From Lottia gigantea (Eukaryota; Mollusca; Gastropoda; Lottiidae), in the NCBI RefSeq assembly GCF_000327385.1, contig NW_008709421.1, forward strand, positions 726,050 to 790,049: a stretch of DNA of 64,000 bases, written 5' to 3'. Under the pieces are notes generated by a model. The model made no database searches. It worked only from the letters and a program-made list of their open reading frames with translations, and was not told the DNA's origin. The first letter of the stretch is position 1; every line of letters begins with the position of its first letter. Positions 34,201 to 45,913 of the stretch are shown in pieces. Both the position numbers and the translations under genes were made by a program.

Positions 34201-35004
34201 TAATTCATTCTATGGACAAAATGAAAAGATTGAATTTTTTCAAAAGTAATCAGGTTTCATCCATTATCTTGGAAAGTAAATAACCAGAGCTCTTTCTATA
34301 TTTACCTTAAATGTTTTACAACTACATTGAAACTTATATTCGGGATGATCAGATTTATTTCTGTTTATTTCATAAAATGAAAAGTGTAAGAATCCCATAG
34401 GTTGTTTTAAAGTAGGTTTACATTTGACAACCATGATATTTTTAGTCACACGCTGAACAAGTGGTCCAGTAGTTTCTGTAGCTAGCAACCAAATAGCCTG
34501 TTTCATGTCATTGTTCACTTGTAATGTATTTAACACAGAGTTTTTAAGAGTTAACGGCTGTGCTTCGTGAATGCACTCAATAGCTGATTTTATATGTGAA
34601 CACACTGCTTCTTCTGGTAAACATAATTTAACGCAAGTGTCAACATAGCACTTAGCAGCACCAGCAATCACTGAGGTGTCCACAACTGTAGCTGGGTTAC
34701 CATCTAAATCTTGAACTAATGGTAACTGTACAAATCCTCTATAATCAGGTCCTCTGTCACGTAATCTAACAGAAAATACCTGAACTGTGGAACCAGTTAT
34801 TATTTTAACTGCTTCAGCACTGTGTCCTCTTTTCCTTTCTTTCTCTTTAAAGACAGCATCACAAGTTTTATTTTTACAACTAACTCCCCGTGTGCCATTA
34901 AATGTTCCACACTTCGGACATTTTCTAACACCTCTCATAGTCGCCTTACCCAAATCACCAAAAAGAGATTTCATCTTCTCTGGTGCAAGTGTTGAAGCAC
35001 TCAT
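31019..35004 (-). CDS. C2orf42: C2orf42 homologue, whole gene span
   Basis: Eight coding exons in transcript order: 34306-35004, 33892-34024, 33321-33485, 32867-32980, 32639-32740, 32099-32307, 31572-31740, 31019-31224. They make 598 residues (human 574). Strong landmarks shared with human are [83 protein letters not shown] and [12 protein letters not shown]. The N-terminus has a four-Cys zinc-ribbon pattern (C29, C32, C43, C48). Residues 227-250 show CxC-x18-CxH (C227, C229, C248, H250), the pattern of a SWIM-type zinc finger. The family's molecular role is poorly known; zinc binding, perhaps with nucleic-acid contact, is inference. The start is fixed by the conserved beginning. The gene converges with RGS12 and diverges from AKTIP. 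Confidence 0.96.
31572..31740 (-). CDS. C2orf42: C2orf42 coding exon 7
   Basis: The exon has 169 nt. [20 protein letters not shown] matches human PLEITRSFIQNRDGTYELF; it ends RKTFLRVG. Confidence 0.95.
32099..32307 (-). CDS. C2orf42: C2orf42 coding exon 6
   Basis: The exon has 209 nt and ends CCAGAA|GTAAGT. It holds the most conserved block, [20 protein letters not shown], then KQIFDTPE. Confidence 0.97.
32639..32740 (-). CDS. C2orf42: C2orf42 coding exon 5
   Basis: The exon has 102 nt. [20 protein letters not shown] then HYQFDG matches human [26 protein letters not shown]. Confidence 0.95.
32867..32980 (-). CDS. C2orf42: C2orf42 coding exon 4 (variable linker)
   Basis: The exon has 114 nt, phases 1 and 1. 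The Lys/Ser/Thr-rich linker ends HHTPKKP. It is little conserved; support is the frame and splice signals. Confidence 0.83.
33321..33485 (-). CDS. C2orf42: C2orf42 coding exon 3 (variable linker)
   Basis: The exon has 165 nt, phases 1 and 1. It is an acidic-then-basic linker ending [12 protein letters not shown], like human SKSKKRRKDEVSG. Confidence 0.88.
33892..34024 (-). CDS. C2orf42: C2orf42 coding exon 2 (second half of SWIM-like finger)
   Basis: The exon encodes residues 234-277. [17 protein letters not shown] supplies the CxH ligands and matches human [17 protein letters not shown]. Confidence 0.96.
34306..35004 (-). CDS. C2orf42: C2orf42 coding exon 1 (zinc ribbon and conserved N-terminal region)
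   Basis: The exon encodes residues 1-233 and ends AAG|GTAAAT. A splice acceptor (TTTTTTTCAG) lies just upstream (exon start 35017), so a non-coding 5' exon precedes it. It contains the four-Cys ribbon and the first two ligands (CSC) of the SWIM-like finger. Confidence 0.97.
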
Positions 35005-35819
35005 TTTTCAGAATTTACTGAAAAAAATTAAATAGAGTTTAATTTAATGGCATGTGCTATATTCTTGAGGCCTATTCGTCAATGGAAAAAGCGTGAAAAT
35101 TTCAAAATCACTCAAATTTCACATTTAAAAATCTATTGTAGTTTCAAATAGCATTGATGATTTGTTAGCTTAGCACATTACCTTCAATTGGCTTCAATCT
35201 GAGACAAAGTAAGCATGTCAAGAAGGTAGACAGACATTCTGTCCATTCATTTTAAAATAACAAATTCATGGAGGCCTACACACTGTCAAAAATAAATATT
35301 TTAAACAAATTGAATCCTAATAAGAGATCTAATGCTCAGGTCTGGATGAACTAATAAACCTTGAGTAAAATTTTACACTAGCATTATGACACATTAATTC
35401 TTGACCAAGTACTCATGGCAAAAGGAAGGACCACCAAGATATCTTTGCTAATCAAGTGGGATGTGTGAAACTGAATTTGGCAGTAGAACCCATCATATTA
35501 TGATCATATGCACTATGGAGTTCAGGACAGGTGACTACTTTCTATATTTCTTATATAGATATCCAGAGAACAGAGACCCTCTGAAAATGTTTGATTTGTT
35601 TCAACATTTCTCTTCAACAACATTCGGGAATTCATGCCCTTATGATTACTATCACTGTCATCATAATACCGATCTGCTCTGATAATCTACTATCTAACAA
35701 AGTGAGCTTTTGGTGTTGACATAAAACGTAGACTAAATAATTATAATGTTCATAATGGCAATGTCAATCAATCATTACATTTACATTCAGAAAATTCCAT
35801 CTTCCGAGAAACTAAATAT

Positions 35820-36070
35820 CAGGATGAAATGCGCGCCGTTTGGAGGATTAAGGAAAAGTAAATAAGGCAACTTGAAACATTTGATTAAACCCAACATTTA
35901 AAAATGGACACGTACGTGATCACGAAAAGAAATATTTCAGTAAATGCAAAAAAAAAATATCAGAGACTGTAGGCGGCCATATTGCCTTGCAGTCCAAGAC
36001 CAACTAAATACACCAACTGTGATTGGCTGATTTGAGCCACATGATAAGTGAACAATCTTGATTGGATAAT
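35820..36070 (-). promoter_or_regulatory. Probable C2orf42 promoter / first-exon region
   Basis: CpG-bearing islands (GCGCGCCG near 35,832; GGCGGCCATATTG 35972-35984, a YY1-type element) sit in AT-rich surroundings. On the - strand, two CCAAT boxes (36065-36061 and 36026-36022) lie upstream of the YY1-type site by about 40-80 bp. This suits a TSS near 35,970 for C2orf42, whose coding exon is preceded by an acceptor at 35,018. A second CpG patch, GCGGCCG, lies at about 36,116. It might also serve AKTIP in the other direction, which I cannot test. Confidence 0.5.
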
Positions 36071-38887
36071 TTTTTTCGGGAGTGCTCTTTTCAGGGAGAA
36101 TTAATTTAACATAAAGCGGCCGAAAAAGAAAATTGACAAACGCAAAATAATGAAATTTAGCACCTTTTACGAATCCAATACCTTTCTAAAACACTATTTT
36201 GTTCAATGGTAAGTTATCCCTAGTTAGCTGCTGATAGAGCTGAATATCATCTATTAGCTTACTAGTAATCCTGCAGAAGGAAAATCCAGCAACCACAAAA
36301 GGCTGTATCTAGATCTCACTGGTGAAAAAGATCCCTAAGATATACTTACATCACTTATTCTAAAACTATGAATTTTCATTTAGGCCTATTTGAAGAAAGA
36401 TCTTATTTTATCTGAATCATTAAAATTGTGTATTGCCCTTGTTCTTCGAAATGCTTTATATTTTTAGACACTCTAGAAGTCACAATTCATGATGGATTTG
36501 TTAGGATGTACAATTTGTGACAGATGATCAGTGAATGATGTCAAAAAACAAAAATGATTATTGATATGACTAATATTCCTTGTTTTTGAAAAAGTGTAAG
36601 ATTTCTAGCTTGTCTTGTAAACACTCCAGCAGACACGGTTAGAAATGGATTTTGGAAATTATCAATTATTGCTTAACGTAGCAAGAAATAAAAGGTTTTA
36701 ACCTTGTCTGAAAATCTAACTTATACAGTAGCCTACTTTGTAAATGTCAAGGATTTTGATTTCAACTCCTTGTTTGTTATATTTTTTTAAGATTCATAAT
36801 GTTTGGCTTTGAAAAAATGGCTGTGGTCTGAATGTTATGAGATTGAAGTCTGGACAACCAAGTCTCGAAATCAAATCAGATTAGTCTCCCTTTGCTTCAA
36901 AATGAAAACAAACATTATTTGCTGAAATCTGTGAACTCCTCTTTTAGTGTTCACTTTACAATATTTGTACTTGCCTGGCAAATATAATTTTTCGAACCTT
37001 GAAAAGGTGAGAAGTCCATTTTTACTACTTTGTGTGAAAGCAGAATAGATTTTTGTATTCCACCTAGTGTAGCACCATTTGAAAGAACAAATTAATTTTA
37101 TCAACAACAGTCACAGTGATGTTATGATTGAATTTGAAAATAATGCAATGCACGAACAAGATTACTCACACACCTATTTTATGACCAATGAAGTGAAATG
37201 TGAAAGGCCATAAATGGTTGAAATGTTTAAAGTAGAAATGTCTGCTATAAAAGATTATAGACCCAAATTTGTCACCCGTTCTACCAGGTGTTACACCTTG
37301 AATGTGTAGGCCTTTATGATCCCTATAAGACCTATTCTACACAGGGTATTATCTAAAACGAAAAAATATAGATCACACATCGTCATGTAGAAAAAAAACC
37401 ATTGAAATATAAATAGACTAAGACTGAAAGGCAAGGAATGTTTGTTCCCTCCTTTAGGAATTCAAAACAATCAAAATCAATGGATGATTCATCGATCAAT
37501 TGTTACTCTAATTATTTTATTATTGATTTCTTGACATTCATATTTCAACTGTTATTGATAGACTTTGATTTCTGTAGAATGGTATCTTTTCATTTTATAT
37601 TGATTAGGTTTATTATATTTACCTTTTATTTTTACGTTTAATATGTATCAAGTATAAAACCATTGGTATTTGGTACATTCCGATAGTTGAGGTAACATAT
37701 GTATAATATATGATATTTTCATATTACTAATTAATAGTATTTATTATCTGAAAAATTTATGATATATGAAAATTGATTTATGGTTATTTCTTAGAATAAT
37801 GATAAGCTTATAGCAGCATGTTTCTGGAATTTATTTTAATTGGCCCAAATTCAGCAGAATAATTTTTACTCTAGTAACAGTTCTATGGGCAAAAAAAAAT
37901 GAGGAAATTTACTTTTTATTGAGATGCTACTAAATTAGTCATGATTACAAGCTAAATATCAGACTCTTATCAGTTTAGTGTCGGTACTATATTGAATTAC
38001 AAAAACTAATCCTTGGGGAAAGTAAAGAATTAAAAAATTTGTAATGCTAATTTTATGGTTTTAGTATAATAGATCTAGAAATGATTGATGACTTGAGCAT
38101 CATGGAATCAAATGTTATTCAAAAATAACATATAAGTCATCAAATAAATGGCCTGTTTTCCTTGTTAGGATGTAATATTGGACCAAGTAAGCATGATTTG
38201 ACAGGTAAATTTACTTATTAATTAATGATTTTTAGGTTAGTTAGTATTTAATTACATTTTGAATGGATGATACATGAAATTAATAATTTATAGTGACTAC
38301 ATCTTGGGAGGTCAAAGTAGATTACACTGCAATGCAGAATGTATTTTTATATTTTAAACAGCTTTTCTTTATAGTGTTTATTTTCAGCTGTCCGTAGCAG
38401 GGGTCAGATTATATTAACTCACTGTTCAATGATTATCTGATTGTAGACAAACTAAATGTTTAATTTATTGTCTTAATATTGTCACAGATAGCTGATATTG
38501 AACCCTTTCAGCTCACTGCAACAAATATTTAGTTTGTTAAATCTTTCATGCCTGTTAACCAACAAGAACATTGGTAGATTTGAGAACATGATATGGAGAA
38601 AATAAAATGTAACTTGGTATATAAGCTAACTTATAAACCTGAATGGCAAATATAGTGTTGCATTCCAACTTTCTTTTTTAAGTTCAGTATTTTAAGTGAA
38701 CAACAGATCACTTCAAGTCAAGTTATTAAAAAAATGTCACCTTGGATTTTACCTCTAATATTACAAAGAATGAAATATTCATCTAAGCAATAATGTACTG
38801 ATCATGTATTATGTATTTAATAGGATACTGTGAGTCAAGACTGAAGTATAATGTAATGTAAAAAGCGATGTAATTAGAATATTGGCG
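36071..38887. other. Spacer between C2orf42 and AKTIP
   Basis: AT-rich; no coding exon seen. A non-coding AKTIP 5' exon may lie here. Confidence 0.45.
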
Positions 38888-38914
38888 ATGTCTCAAACCC
38901 CTCCTTCTGTACAG
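38888..38914 (+). CDS. AKTIP: AKTIP coding exon 1
   Basis: Nine codons from ATG (context GGCGATGT) end CAG|GTATGT in phase 0. There is no conserved sequence; the choice rests on frame and splice phase. Confidence 0.65.
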
Positions 38915-41900
38915 GTATGTATAATATGCAATCCATTTTATATTTAGTTATTTAATACTGTAATCAAAACAATGTAAGAATATCTTGTACGGTATAGTTT
39001 TAACTATTTATTCTGTACAAAAGTAAAGATGATTGCTTACATTTATGTTTCCAACAGGAATGGATGTTGGATGTACAAAATATTTTGCTTAATATTCACA
39101 TTTAAAAAGTAATTAAAATATTTAGAAGAAATTACACTTATTATAAGATTTTCAGCATGTAGATGCTAATATTTGATGCTCATTCATCATATAAGTATAT
39201 TGTGGCTTTTGTCCAACTATATAGCAGATTGTGCTTGAAACCTGGTAGTTTTTTTGGATTGTATTCATTCATCCCCTTGTGATATGTGCCTGATATTGAT
39301 ATGCTCCTATTTATAGGTCTAAGTAATTTGATTGTTTTAGTGTTTCCATGTTTGGTTTTAATTAATGCCTCAATTGTTAATTAGTGGTTTGTTACAGTTT
39401 TTGCCAATGAACAGAAGTCATTATTATTAACTGAGAAGAGAGCGGGCTAAGTTCACACTTCACAGTTCAGAGTACAAAAGATTAGATTTAGATTTTTTTC
39501 TTATAGTATTTGACATTTTCCTCTTTTTATTCTTGAAAATTTTAAGTTATTGTACTCTAATTAGTGATATATTATGTTGGGTTTGTTACAGACAGTTTCA
39601 TGTTCAGCAGAAGTCAAACCATCTGTTGTAGTGACACCTAGTGGTAGTAATATAAGTAAACAGCTACCACTTACTCCAAAAGTCATCACTCATACTCCTG
39701 GCAGTCACTCATTGAACAACATGCCTGCTATTAATGCTAATGGATTCGATCCTTTCTTCCAAGAATACAGCCTAATGGCTGAATAGTAAGTTTCTTTTTT
39801 TTTTATTAGAGAAAGAAAAATTTCCACAAATGCACAGCGCAATGTTTGTATTAAGAAAACCTATGGATAGCAAAAACAAGGTTTCACATTTGATTGATTG
39901 GGCAAGTAACACTCTGTATTTGTCCAAATGATGAATTCTATCAAATAATAACAATGTTGATTAAACTAATTCATTTGTTCTTATTTTGTAGTAATCAATT
40001 ACAGAATCAGAAGATACCTGGTGTTTATACTATACCTTCTGCCTTGTCACCTTTTGGTAAGTGTTAACTTGATCTGGATGTAGTTCTAGATTATACCTTT
40101 TGGTTTCAGAGATATAGTTCAGAAGGGCATACTTGGAAAGTGTTTAAAACCAAGGCCAAGGCCATGTGTGCTACAGGCTGTGCATGACAAAGTTCCGCAA
40201 CATTTGGAAAGAGAAAAAGACTATGCTATTGATGCTGTCCTGGCAAAATTTCACTCATTGCACACTGCATTGCCTGTCTTCATTTACCTAAAAAGATGCA
40301 GCAAAGTAAGATGTGACCTTTATTTATTTGTTGATTTTTCTACGTACATCAATTGATATGGTCTATGTTTTCAGTTTGGAATGGGTTTATATTTGTAAGA
40401 GAAGGTTTATATTCAGAAGGTGTATTTAGATTTACTATGAATATACCAGAAACCTATCCTGACAGTGACTGTCCAGTAAGTCTTGTAATTGTTGTCTCCA
40501 AACTTTTCTCTGGCCAGACAAAAGTTGTTAGAATATCTCATATGGGCCAGTATCTAATTATCTTGATATGTATTTGGATATAAAACCCATCATCAGGAAG
40601 CTGATTGGAAATGGGGTCATTGATAATAGTAATAAACTCTAAAATTTTGCATGGGTCAGAATTAGATCCAATACCACCAAAGTAACATGGTCCTGTTTAT
40701 CATTCAGTCCATGGAGACAAACAGAAACAATACATACATGTAATACAAAATTGAAATGACTCTATCCTGATATTTTCTTTCAGCAATTAATGTTTGATTT
40801 TCCAATATTCCATCCCATAATACATCCAGTAACTGGTGATTTAGATGTTAAACGAGGTTTTCCTAAATGGAGGTAAGAAACCTATCAAAATTGATCAAAA
40901 GAACATAACTTGGAGACATCGAAAGATATCGACTTCCACTTAAGCAGTGATTTGAAAGATTTTCTTATAAATAAATTACATAGAATAGGTCAATATAAAG
41001 CTAATTTGGTCTATACTAGAATGACTGTCAAATCTTAGAATTAATGAATTAACAGAAAAAAACATCTTAAAGCCAGGAGAAATGTTGAGAATATTTCAAT
41101 ATATTATAACTATGTATTATATATTTCTACAGACGTAATGTAAATCATCTATGGCAAGTATTAATGTATGTAAGGAGAATATTTTATAAAATAGATACAA
41201 CCAATCCCTGGAATAAAGAGGCAGCTACATTGTAAGTATATTATTTCTTTAGACTCAGATTTGATAAGGGGAATGCTATAAATTGACAGCTTACTGAAGG
41301 TGGTTGCTTAATGGAAGTCCAGGCTGTATAGTGATATTTAAAGGCGAAAATGCCCAGAGTCAAATCATTTTATTTTGATCACTATCAAGAAGTATATATA
41401 TATATACTCAATTCTTTTATGATTCTTCATTTTTTATCACAAATTAAAGGAACAGATGCTGCATTTTGTGAGGTTGATTTTAATCTAAAATATATGTAAA
41501 TAGTCTTTCAAAGTACTAAAGTACGGAAATCACATAATTCCTTTAAAAATACTTCAAACTAGGAATTTTACTCACGATTTCTATATATGTCTTTTCTATA
41601 TATCACAAAGTATCTTAAATTGACGAGTCATCATTTTAACATTCAATTGCAGATAATTCTAGACAAACAAGGTTTTGAGGGCTCAAATTTCGACGGTTTC
41701 AAAATTCAGATTTCTGAGACTAAAGTATGATTGGTAAATAAAAATATGAACCATTTGTCCCTTTAAACAAAACAGACATACTCAGAGAATTTATTATAAA
41801 TAAGTGAAATATTAAATGAATTGTTTTTATTGTTTAGATATGAACAAGATATGGATTTATTTAAAGAGAGAGTAGCAGAATCAGTGATGTTTTCACAAGA

Positions 41901-43081
41901 CAACATCAAAAAATTACCCAAAACTGACGACCCATATGCACTTAGGTATGTATATATATATATAAATTGTGCCTTGAGAGTGCTGCTTTTGAAATTATCA
42001 ATGGAATAGTTTTGCATGCAAAGTAATATTTCTTGCCACTATGTGAAAAATCGGTAGAAACATGGTCTTCTAAATTTTTAGAACAATCCCATCACAAGCA
42101 CCCTCTTTACCTTCCACAAAATGACGGTATATAACATATGACTTGTAAATGGTCATGATCACATATTATATTTTGACACTCAATGTTCAAAGGCTGAAAT
42201 TAGTATATTCACTTTGCCCTGGTTGATTGCATATGTCTCAAACAAGACATGTCAGGCAAATGCAGCAAAATGAAGGACTCAATTCTAAACTAAAAACATG
42301 CGTGCAAGGATGACTGAAATTAGATCATGAATCATAAAGGCACAAAGTGTTTTTAGCTTGTATTGAAATATCAATTTTTTTTAATTTTTAGATTGGCCCC
42401 ATTAGATGATGAAACATTTCAAGAAGCCAAAAAACAAATGTTAAATTTAGGGGTATGTTTTATATGCACTCTTATGCAAACTTAACAGTTTAGTTTCAGG
42501 TCATATTTATAATGTTTATGGGTGGATCTTGGTGTTGTGAAAAAGATATATATAGTTTAACCACATTTTAATCATAAAATTGGACGGCATGCATCTTAGT
42601 TATAGGCGCAGCCATATTCAATTAAGGGACATAACTCTCAATACATAAAATGATCAGAGGAGTCCGAAACACTGGACACTACAATATTCAAATTTTGATG
42701 TGACCAAAACTGGGTTGAAAAATGATAAAAAAGGAGTGAGCTTCTGGAAAAATATGCCAGCTGATCCTTGGCAAAACATTTTGGCATTGATCCTTCGCTA
42801 ATTGTCCGAATCCATTTACATTATGAACTTAATATATAATAATTTACTTTATTTAATATATTTTATCCCACAATCAATAATAATGATTGTGATGACAGAT
42901 TTATATGATAAACAGATTGACAGTCATTGAAGAAAGAATCAATAATCATTGCTTACCCACTTTTTCTATTTCTTCTATACAGAGAAGTTCAAGTGAAGAG
43001 TCAAATCGTCCTAATGGTTTATCATGGATGCATCCTGGTTCTTCCCAGATATTTTCACGAGAAGATTCGGCATCAGCATAA
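38888..43081 (+). CDS. AKTIP: AKTIP (Fused toes) UEV-domain protein, whole gene span
   Basis: Nine coding exons: 38888-38914, 39592-39785, 39992-40056, 40375-40475, 40784-40872, 41133-41231, 41838-41945, 42392-42452, 42983-43081. They make 280 residues (human 292). Matches to human AKTIP include [76 protein letters not shown] and the end [10 protein letters not shown]. The protein has an E2-like (UEV) fold. The FHP of E2s remains, but the active-site Cys region reads TGDLDVKRG with no Cys, as in vertebrate AKTIP, so no ubiquitin transfer is expected. Known family roles are in the FTS-Hook-FHIP adaptor for dynein cargo (endosomes) and telomere/AKT1 interactions; the Hook role is the more conserved. 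The short first exon (MSQTPPSVQ) is the least certain. Confidence 0.94.
39592..39785 (+). CDS. AKTIP: AKTIP coding exon 2
   Basis: The exon starts after TTGTTACAG. A Ser/Thr/Pro-rich N-terminal region leads into [13 protein letters not shown], matching human GPFYLEYSLLAEF. Confidence 0.93.
39992..40056 (+). CDS. AKTIP: AKTIP coding exon 3
   Basis: The exon has 65 nt. [18 protein letters not shown] matches human KQKLPGVYVQPSYRSAL, the start of the UEV domain. Confidence 0.92.
40081..40310 (+). mobile_element. SINE piece in an AKTIP intron
   Basis: GATGCTGTCCTGGCAAAATT with a following CATTGCACACTGCATTGCC-like block matches the body of the SINE at 18,629. The head and tail are poorly preserved. 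Confidence 0.5.
40375..40475 (+). CDS. AKTIP: AKTIP coding exon 4
   Basis: The exon has 101 nt. [19 protein letters not shown] then [12 protein letters not shown] form the first UEV beta sheet. Confidence 0.95.
40784..40872 (+). CDS. AKTIP: AKTIP coding exon 5 (degenerate active-site region)
   Basis: The exon has 89 nt. [19 protein letters not shown] keeps the E2 FHP but lacks the catalytic Cys. Confidence 0.95.
41133..41231 (+). CDS. AKTIP: AKTIP coding exon 6
   Basis: The exon has 99 nt. [20 protein letters not shown] matches human [20 protein letters not shown]. Confidence 0.95.
41444..41766 (-). mobile_element. MITE family 1, complete copy
   Basis: It is bounded by TTAA on both sides (41444-41447, 41763-41766) with ends TTAAAGGAACAG and TGTCCCTTTAA. 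It shares its whole interior, inverted, with 51,818-52,171. Length is about 323 bp and there is no coding capacity. Confidence 0.75.
41838..41945 (+). CDS. AKTIP: AKTIP coding exon 7
   Basis: The exon has 108 nt. [16 protein letters not shown] through KTDDPYALR matches human YEKDIQLFKSKVVDSV and EDPYAI. Confidence 0.94.
42392..42452 (+). CDS. AKTIP: AKTIP coding exon 8
   Basis: The exon has 61 nt. [20 protein letters not shown] matches human FSPWNPSVHDEAREKMLTQ. Confidence 0.92.
42983..43081 (+). CDS. AKTIP: AKTIP last coding exon
   Basis: The exon begins after TATACAG and stops at TAA 43079-43081. [20 protein letters not shown] matches human AGLSWVKPGSVQPFSKEE. Confidence 0.93.
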   Translation, partial: RSSSEESNRPNGLSWMHPGSSQIFSREDSASA

Positions 43082-44585
43082 TTTAAACAAGAAACTTATT
43101 TATTATATTTATTGGGCAGGGTATTTATAAGTATTTTTATACAGTCATAATACTCTAGATTTTATATTTCTCTTATAATAGTGATGTGACTGGCTTCATT
43201 CTTAGTGTAATTTTAAGGTTAACCCATTGCAAAACTTTACAAAAGTGGGTCTGATTGGCTGAACGCCTGAAAATCTGTTAACGTCTCATTTTGACCCAAA
43301 TTGCAATTATTGTAAACCTTTTTAATTTATTATGTGGTTTATTTAGATTTATAATCTGGATTATAAGTGAAATTTTTGTGAATTATATTTGGAACTAAAT
43401 GGCTAATTCTTCACTCTTTTATGAGCCCTATTTAACTTCATTTATCATTTTTATTTTTTCACAATTCATGACTTAATGTTGTTTTAACAGTAAAAAATAG
43501 TGCTCAGAATAATATTAGTTATACAGTTATTACAATAGCAAAACATATTTCAATAATTCTGAAACTTATTTTAAGATAATCTTTGCTGGCTAGTGTTTAA
43601 AGGGGCATTCCACTTTTGTTGTAAAAAATAATTATACCTGAAAATATTTCTAAAGTATGACCTAGATTCTAGATTTGGTGTTTGGCTTTATAATGGCTCG
43701 ATATTATTAATTGAAACAATTTGGCGTTTATTTTGGTTATTTGGTTTTTTCTTAAAAATAAGAAGAGATTCATCAACCTTTTTGGTCATTGAAATTGAAA
43801 TATGCAATTTTATATGAAGTCTATATGTAAATATAATATAATTAATATGGCTATGCTATTCTTGAGCATACTTATGTATTCATGTGAGTGCTGATATCAA
43901 GTTTTATATATTTTTCTAGCATAAGATCTACCTGTATTTTGTAAATTGTTATCTGTGCCTTTTGAAATATTACTTAAGGGCTGGCTCTAGGATTTATAAG
44001 GGATTAGTTCAAATACTAGTTTATTTATTATCTCAGTATCACATTATGTGTCTTACTGATATTTGATGTAGTCTGGTTTTCAAGCAAATCAAGTTTGATT
44101 GGTAGTATATGCAAGGAGAATTTATTTGCAAACTTTCTATATTAATTTTTAAAAATTCCTAATTATGTATTTTGGCAGTCAGGAAAGGTTTTAATTTTTG
44201 ATATAGGAAATCTTAAAACATAATACAAAAGAAGAATGCCAATTACAGTTTCCCAGTCGTAGTGTGATAGTAGGTGAACATGAACTTATATACTTATTGT
44301 CTCTCAACACCAAATTCAAGGACTTTCGATTTAAAATATTATCTTGTTTAAGGTGGACTACTGTCATATGTACATATAAAACTTTATAATTGTTAACACC
44401 CTTTAATATAATTAATAATGGTGATTGTTATGTATATATATAATTATTTTGTACAGATATTAATGACACATTTTACTGAAAACAAACTTTGTTCTTATAT
44501 CAATTGAATCAGGGCCCATTCATTTGATTGTCTGTATTATAATCTATTCCACATTAATGTAGGAAATAAATTTATAGACATAGTG
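43082..44585 (+). other. AKTIP: AKTIP 3' UTR (approximate)
   Basis: The first clear AATAAA after the stop is at 44565-44570, directly before a minisatellite. A MITE family 3 copy (43,596-43,760) lies inside. Confidence 0.4.
43596..43760. mobile_element. MITE family 3 copy
   Basis: TTTAAAGGGGCATTCCAC, then TTATACCTGAAAATATTTC, then AATGGCTCGATATTATTAA. The same order, diverged, occurs at 57,830-58,060. Confidence 0.5.
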
Positions 44586-44589
44586 CAGC

Positions 44590-45080
44590 ATGATAATAGA
44601 GGGGTATCCCTTCTGAACTTAATCGATAACAGAGGGGGCATCCCTTATGAACTAAGCCACGACCAGAGGAGTTTCCCTTCTGAACTAAGTCACAATAGGT
44701 TTCACTTCTGAACTGAGTCACTTACACAGGTTTCTTCTGAACTGAATCACTAACAGGGATATCCCTTCTGAACTGAATCACGAACAAGGATATCCCTTCT
44801 GAACTGAGTCAAGAACAGAGGGGTTTCCCTTCTGAACTAAGCCATTAACAGAGGGTTTTTGCTTCTGAACTAAGTCACTAACAGAGGGTTTTCCCTTCTG
44901 AACTAAGTCATTAACAGAGGGGTTTCCCTTCTGAACTAAGTCATTAACAGAGGGTTTTCCCATCTGAACTAAGCCATTAACAGAGGGTTTTCCCTTCTGA
45001 GCTAAGTCACTAACAGAACTGAGTTAATAGCAGATGAGGACCCGAGTCACTGATAGAGGGTTATCTTTTCTGAACTATTA
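44590..45080. repeat. Minisatellite, about 33-bp period
   Basis: About fourteen units of the type CTGAACTAAGTCACTAACAG followed by AGGGTTTTCCCTT. Spacing is 31-34 bp and most regular at 44,790-45,010. Confidence 0.9.
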
Positions 45081-45913
45081 TGGGCATAATAAAAAATACA
45101 CCAAATCAGTTCCATTTTATATTTTTTATTTTATTTTTTCAAGATTTTTATTGAATAATTGTAATACATCATACCTCAGATAATTAAAAAAATGTCTTTG
45201 ATAATAAAAATAAGGACATGTAACAAACATTGGTAATGTACTAACAATGGTTCATTATTTATATAAGGGTGACTTATCACACATTTGCAGTTCCTGAATT
45301 CTGTGGCACAGAAAGTTGACATTAAAGGATATGGTTGTCTTGATTATTTCTTTCAAGACCTAAAATAGTCAAGAAAGTTTTTTTGCACTTATCCACAGTA
45401 TAAACACAACTCGGAGTATAACTAAGTGCTAATGGTACTTTCAATAGAACAACTATTTTAATGATTTTCGACAATGAGTGTTGATGGTTGAAAATAAAGG
45501 ATTTTGATGAAATATTTTCTGTATGAGGCATGATCTTTGGATATGAGATCAACATATTGTCATATTTATACAATTTAACTTTAATATAACACCCTGAATA
45601 TGAGCGTAATATATTTCTTATTACTTTTCAATATACACTTGATAATCTTGCCAAGTAAAGGTATTGATTTTATGACAATTTTAAGTATATTTGGAGATAT
45701 GGATTTTTTATCTACTTATGTTGAGAAAGGCTCAATTTGCTAAATAAGCTGAACAATATTCAATCAAGCCTTGCTCTGCCTTTTTAAGCTGTTTTTACCA
45801 ATATTAACAAACAAAACATCACTGAGTTAAAGAATTAATCAGAGCAACTAAACAAGTGAGAAAATATATTAACAATTTGACACAAATATTATATATAAAC
45901 TTTGTAACATATC

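Noticed and set aside
35461-35682. + strand 73-residue open frame between C2orf42 and its promoter
   Set aside because: No homology, no splice signals that place it in a gene; it probably lies in the C2orf42 first intron.
40168-40356. + strand open frame in AKTIP intron 3 as an extra exon
   Set aside because: It overlaps a SINE piece, and the flanking AKTIP exons join in frame without it.
44778-44963. - strand open frame with an 11-residue repeat as a gene
   Set aside because: It is a by-product of a 33-bp minisatellite; the units drift in length and no splice or start context supports it.
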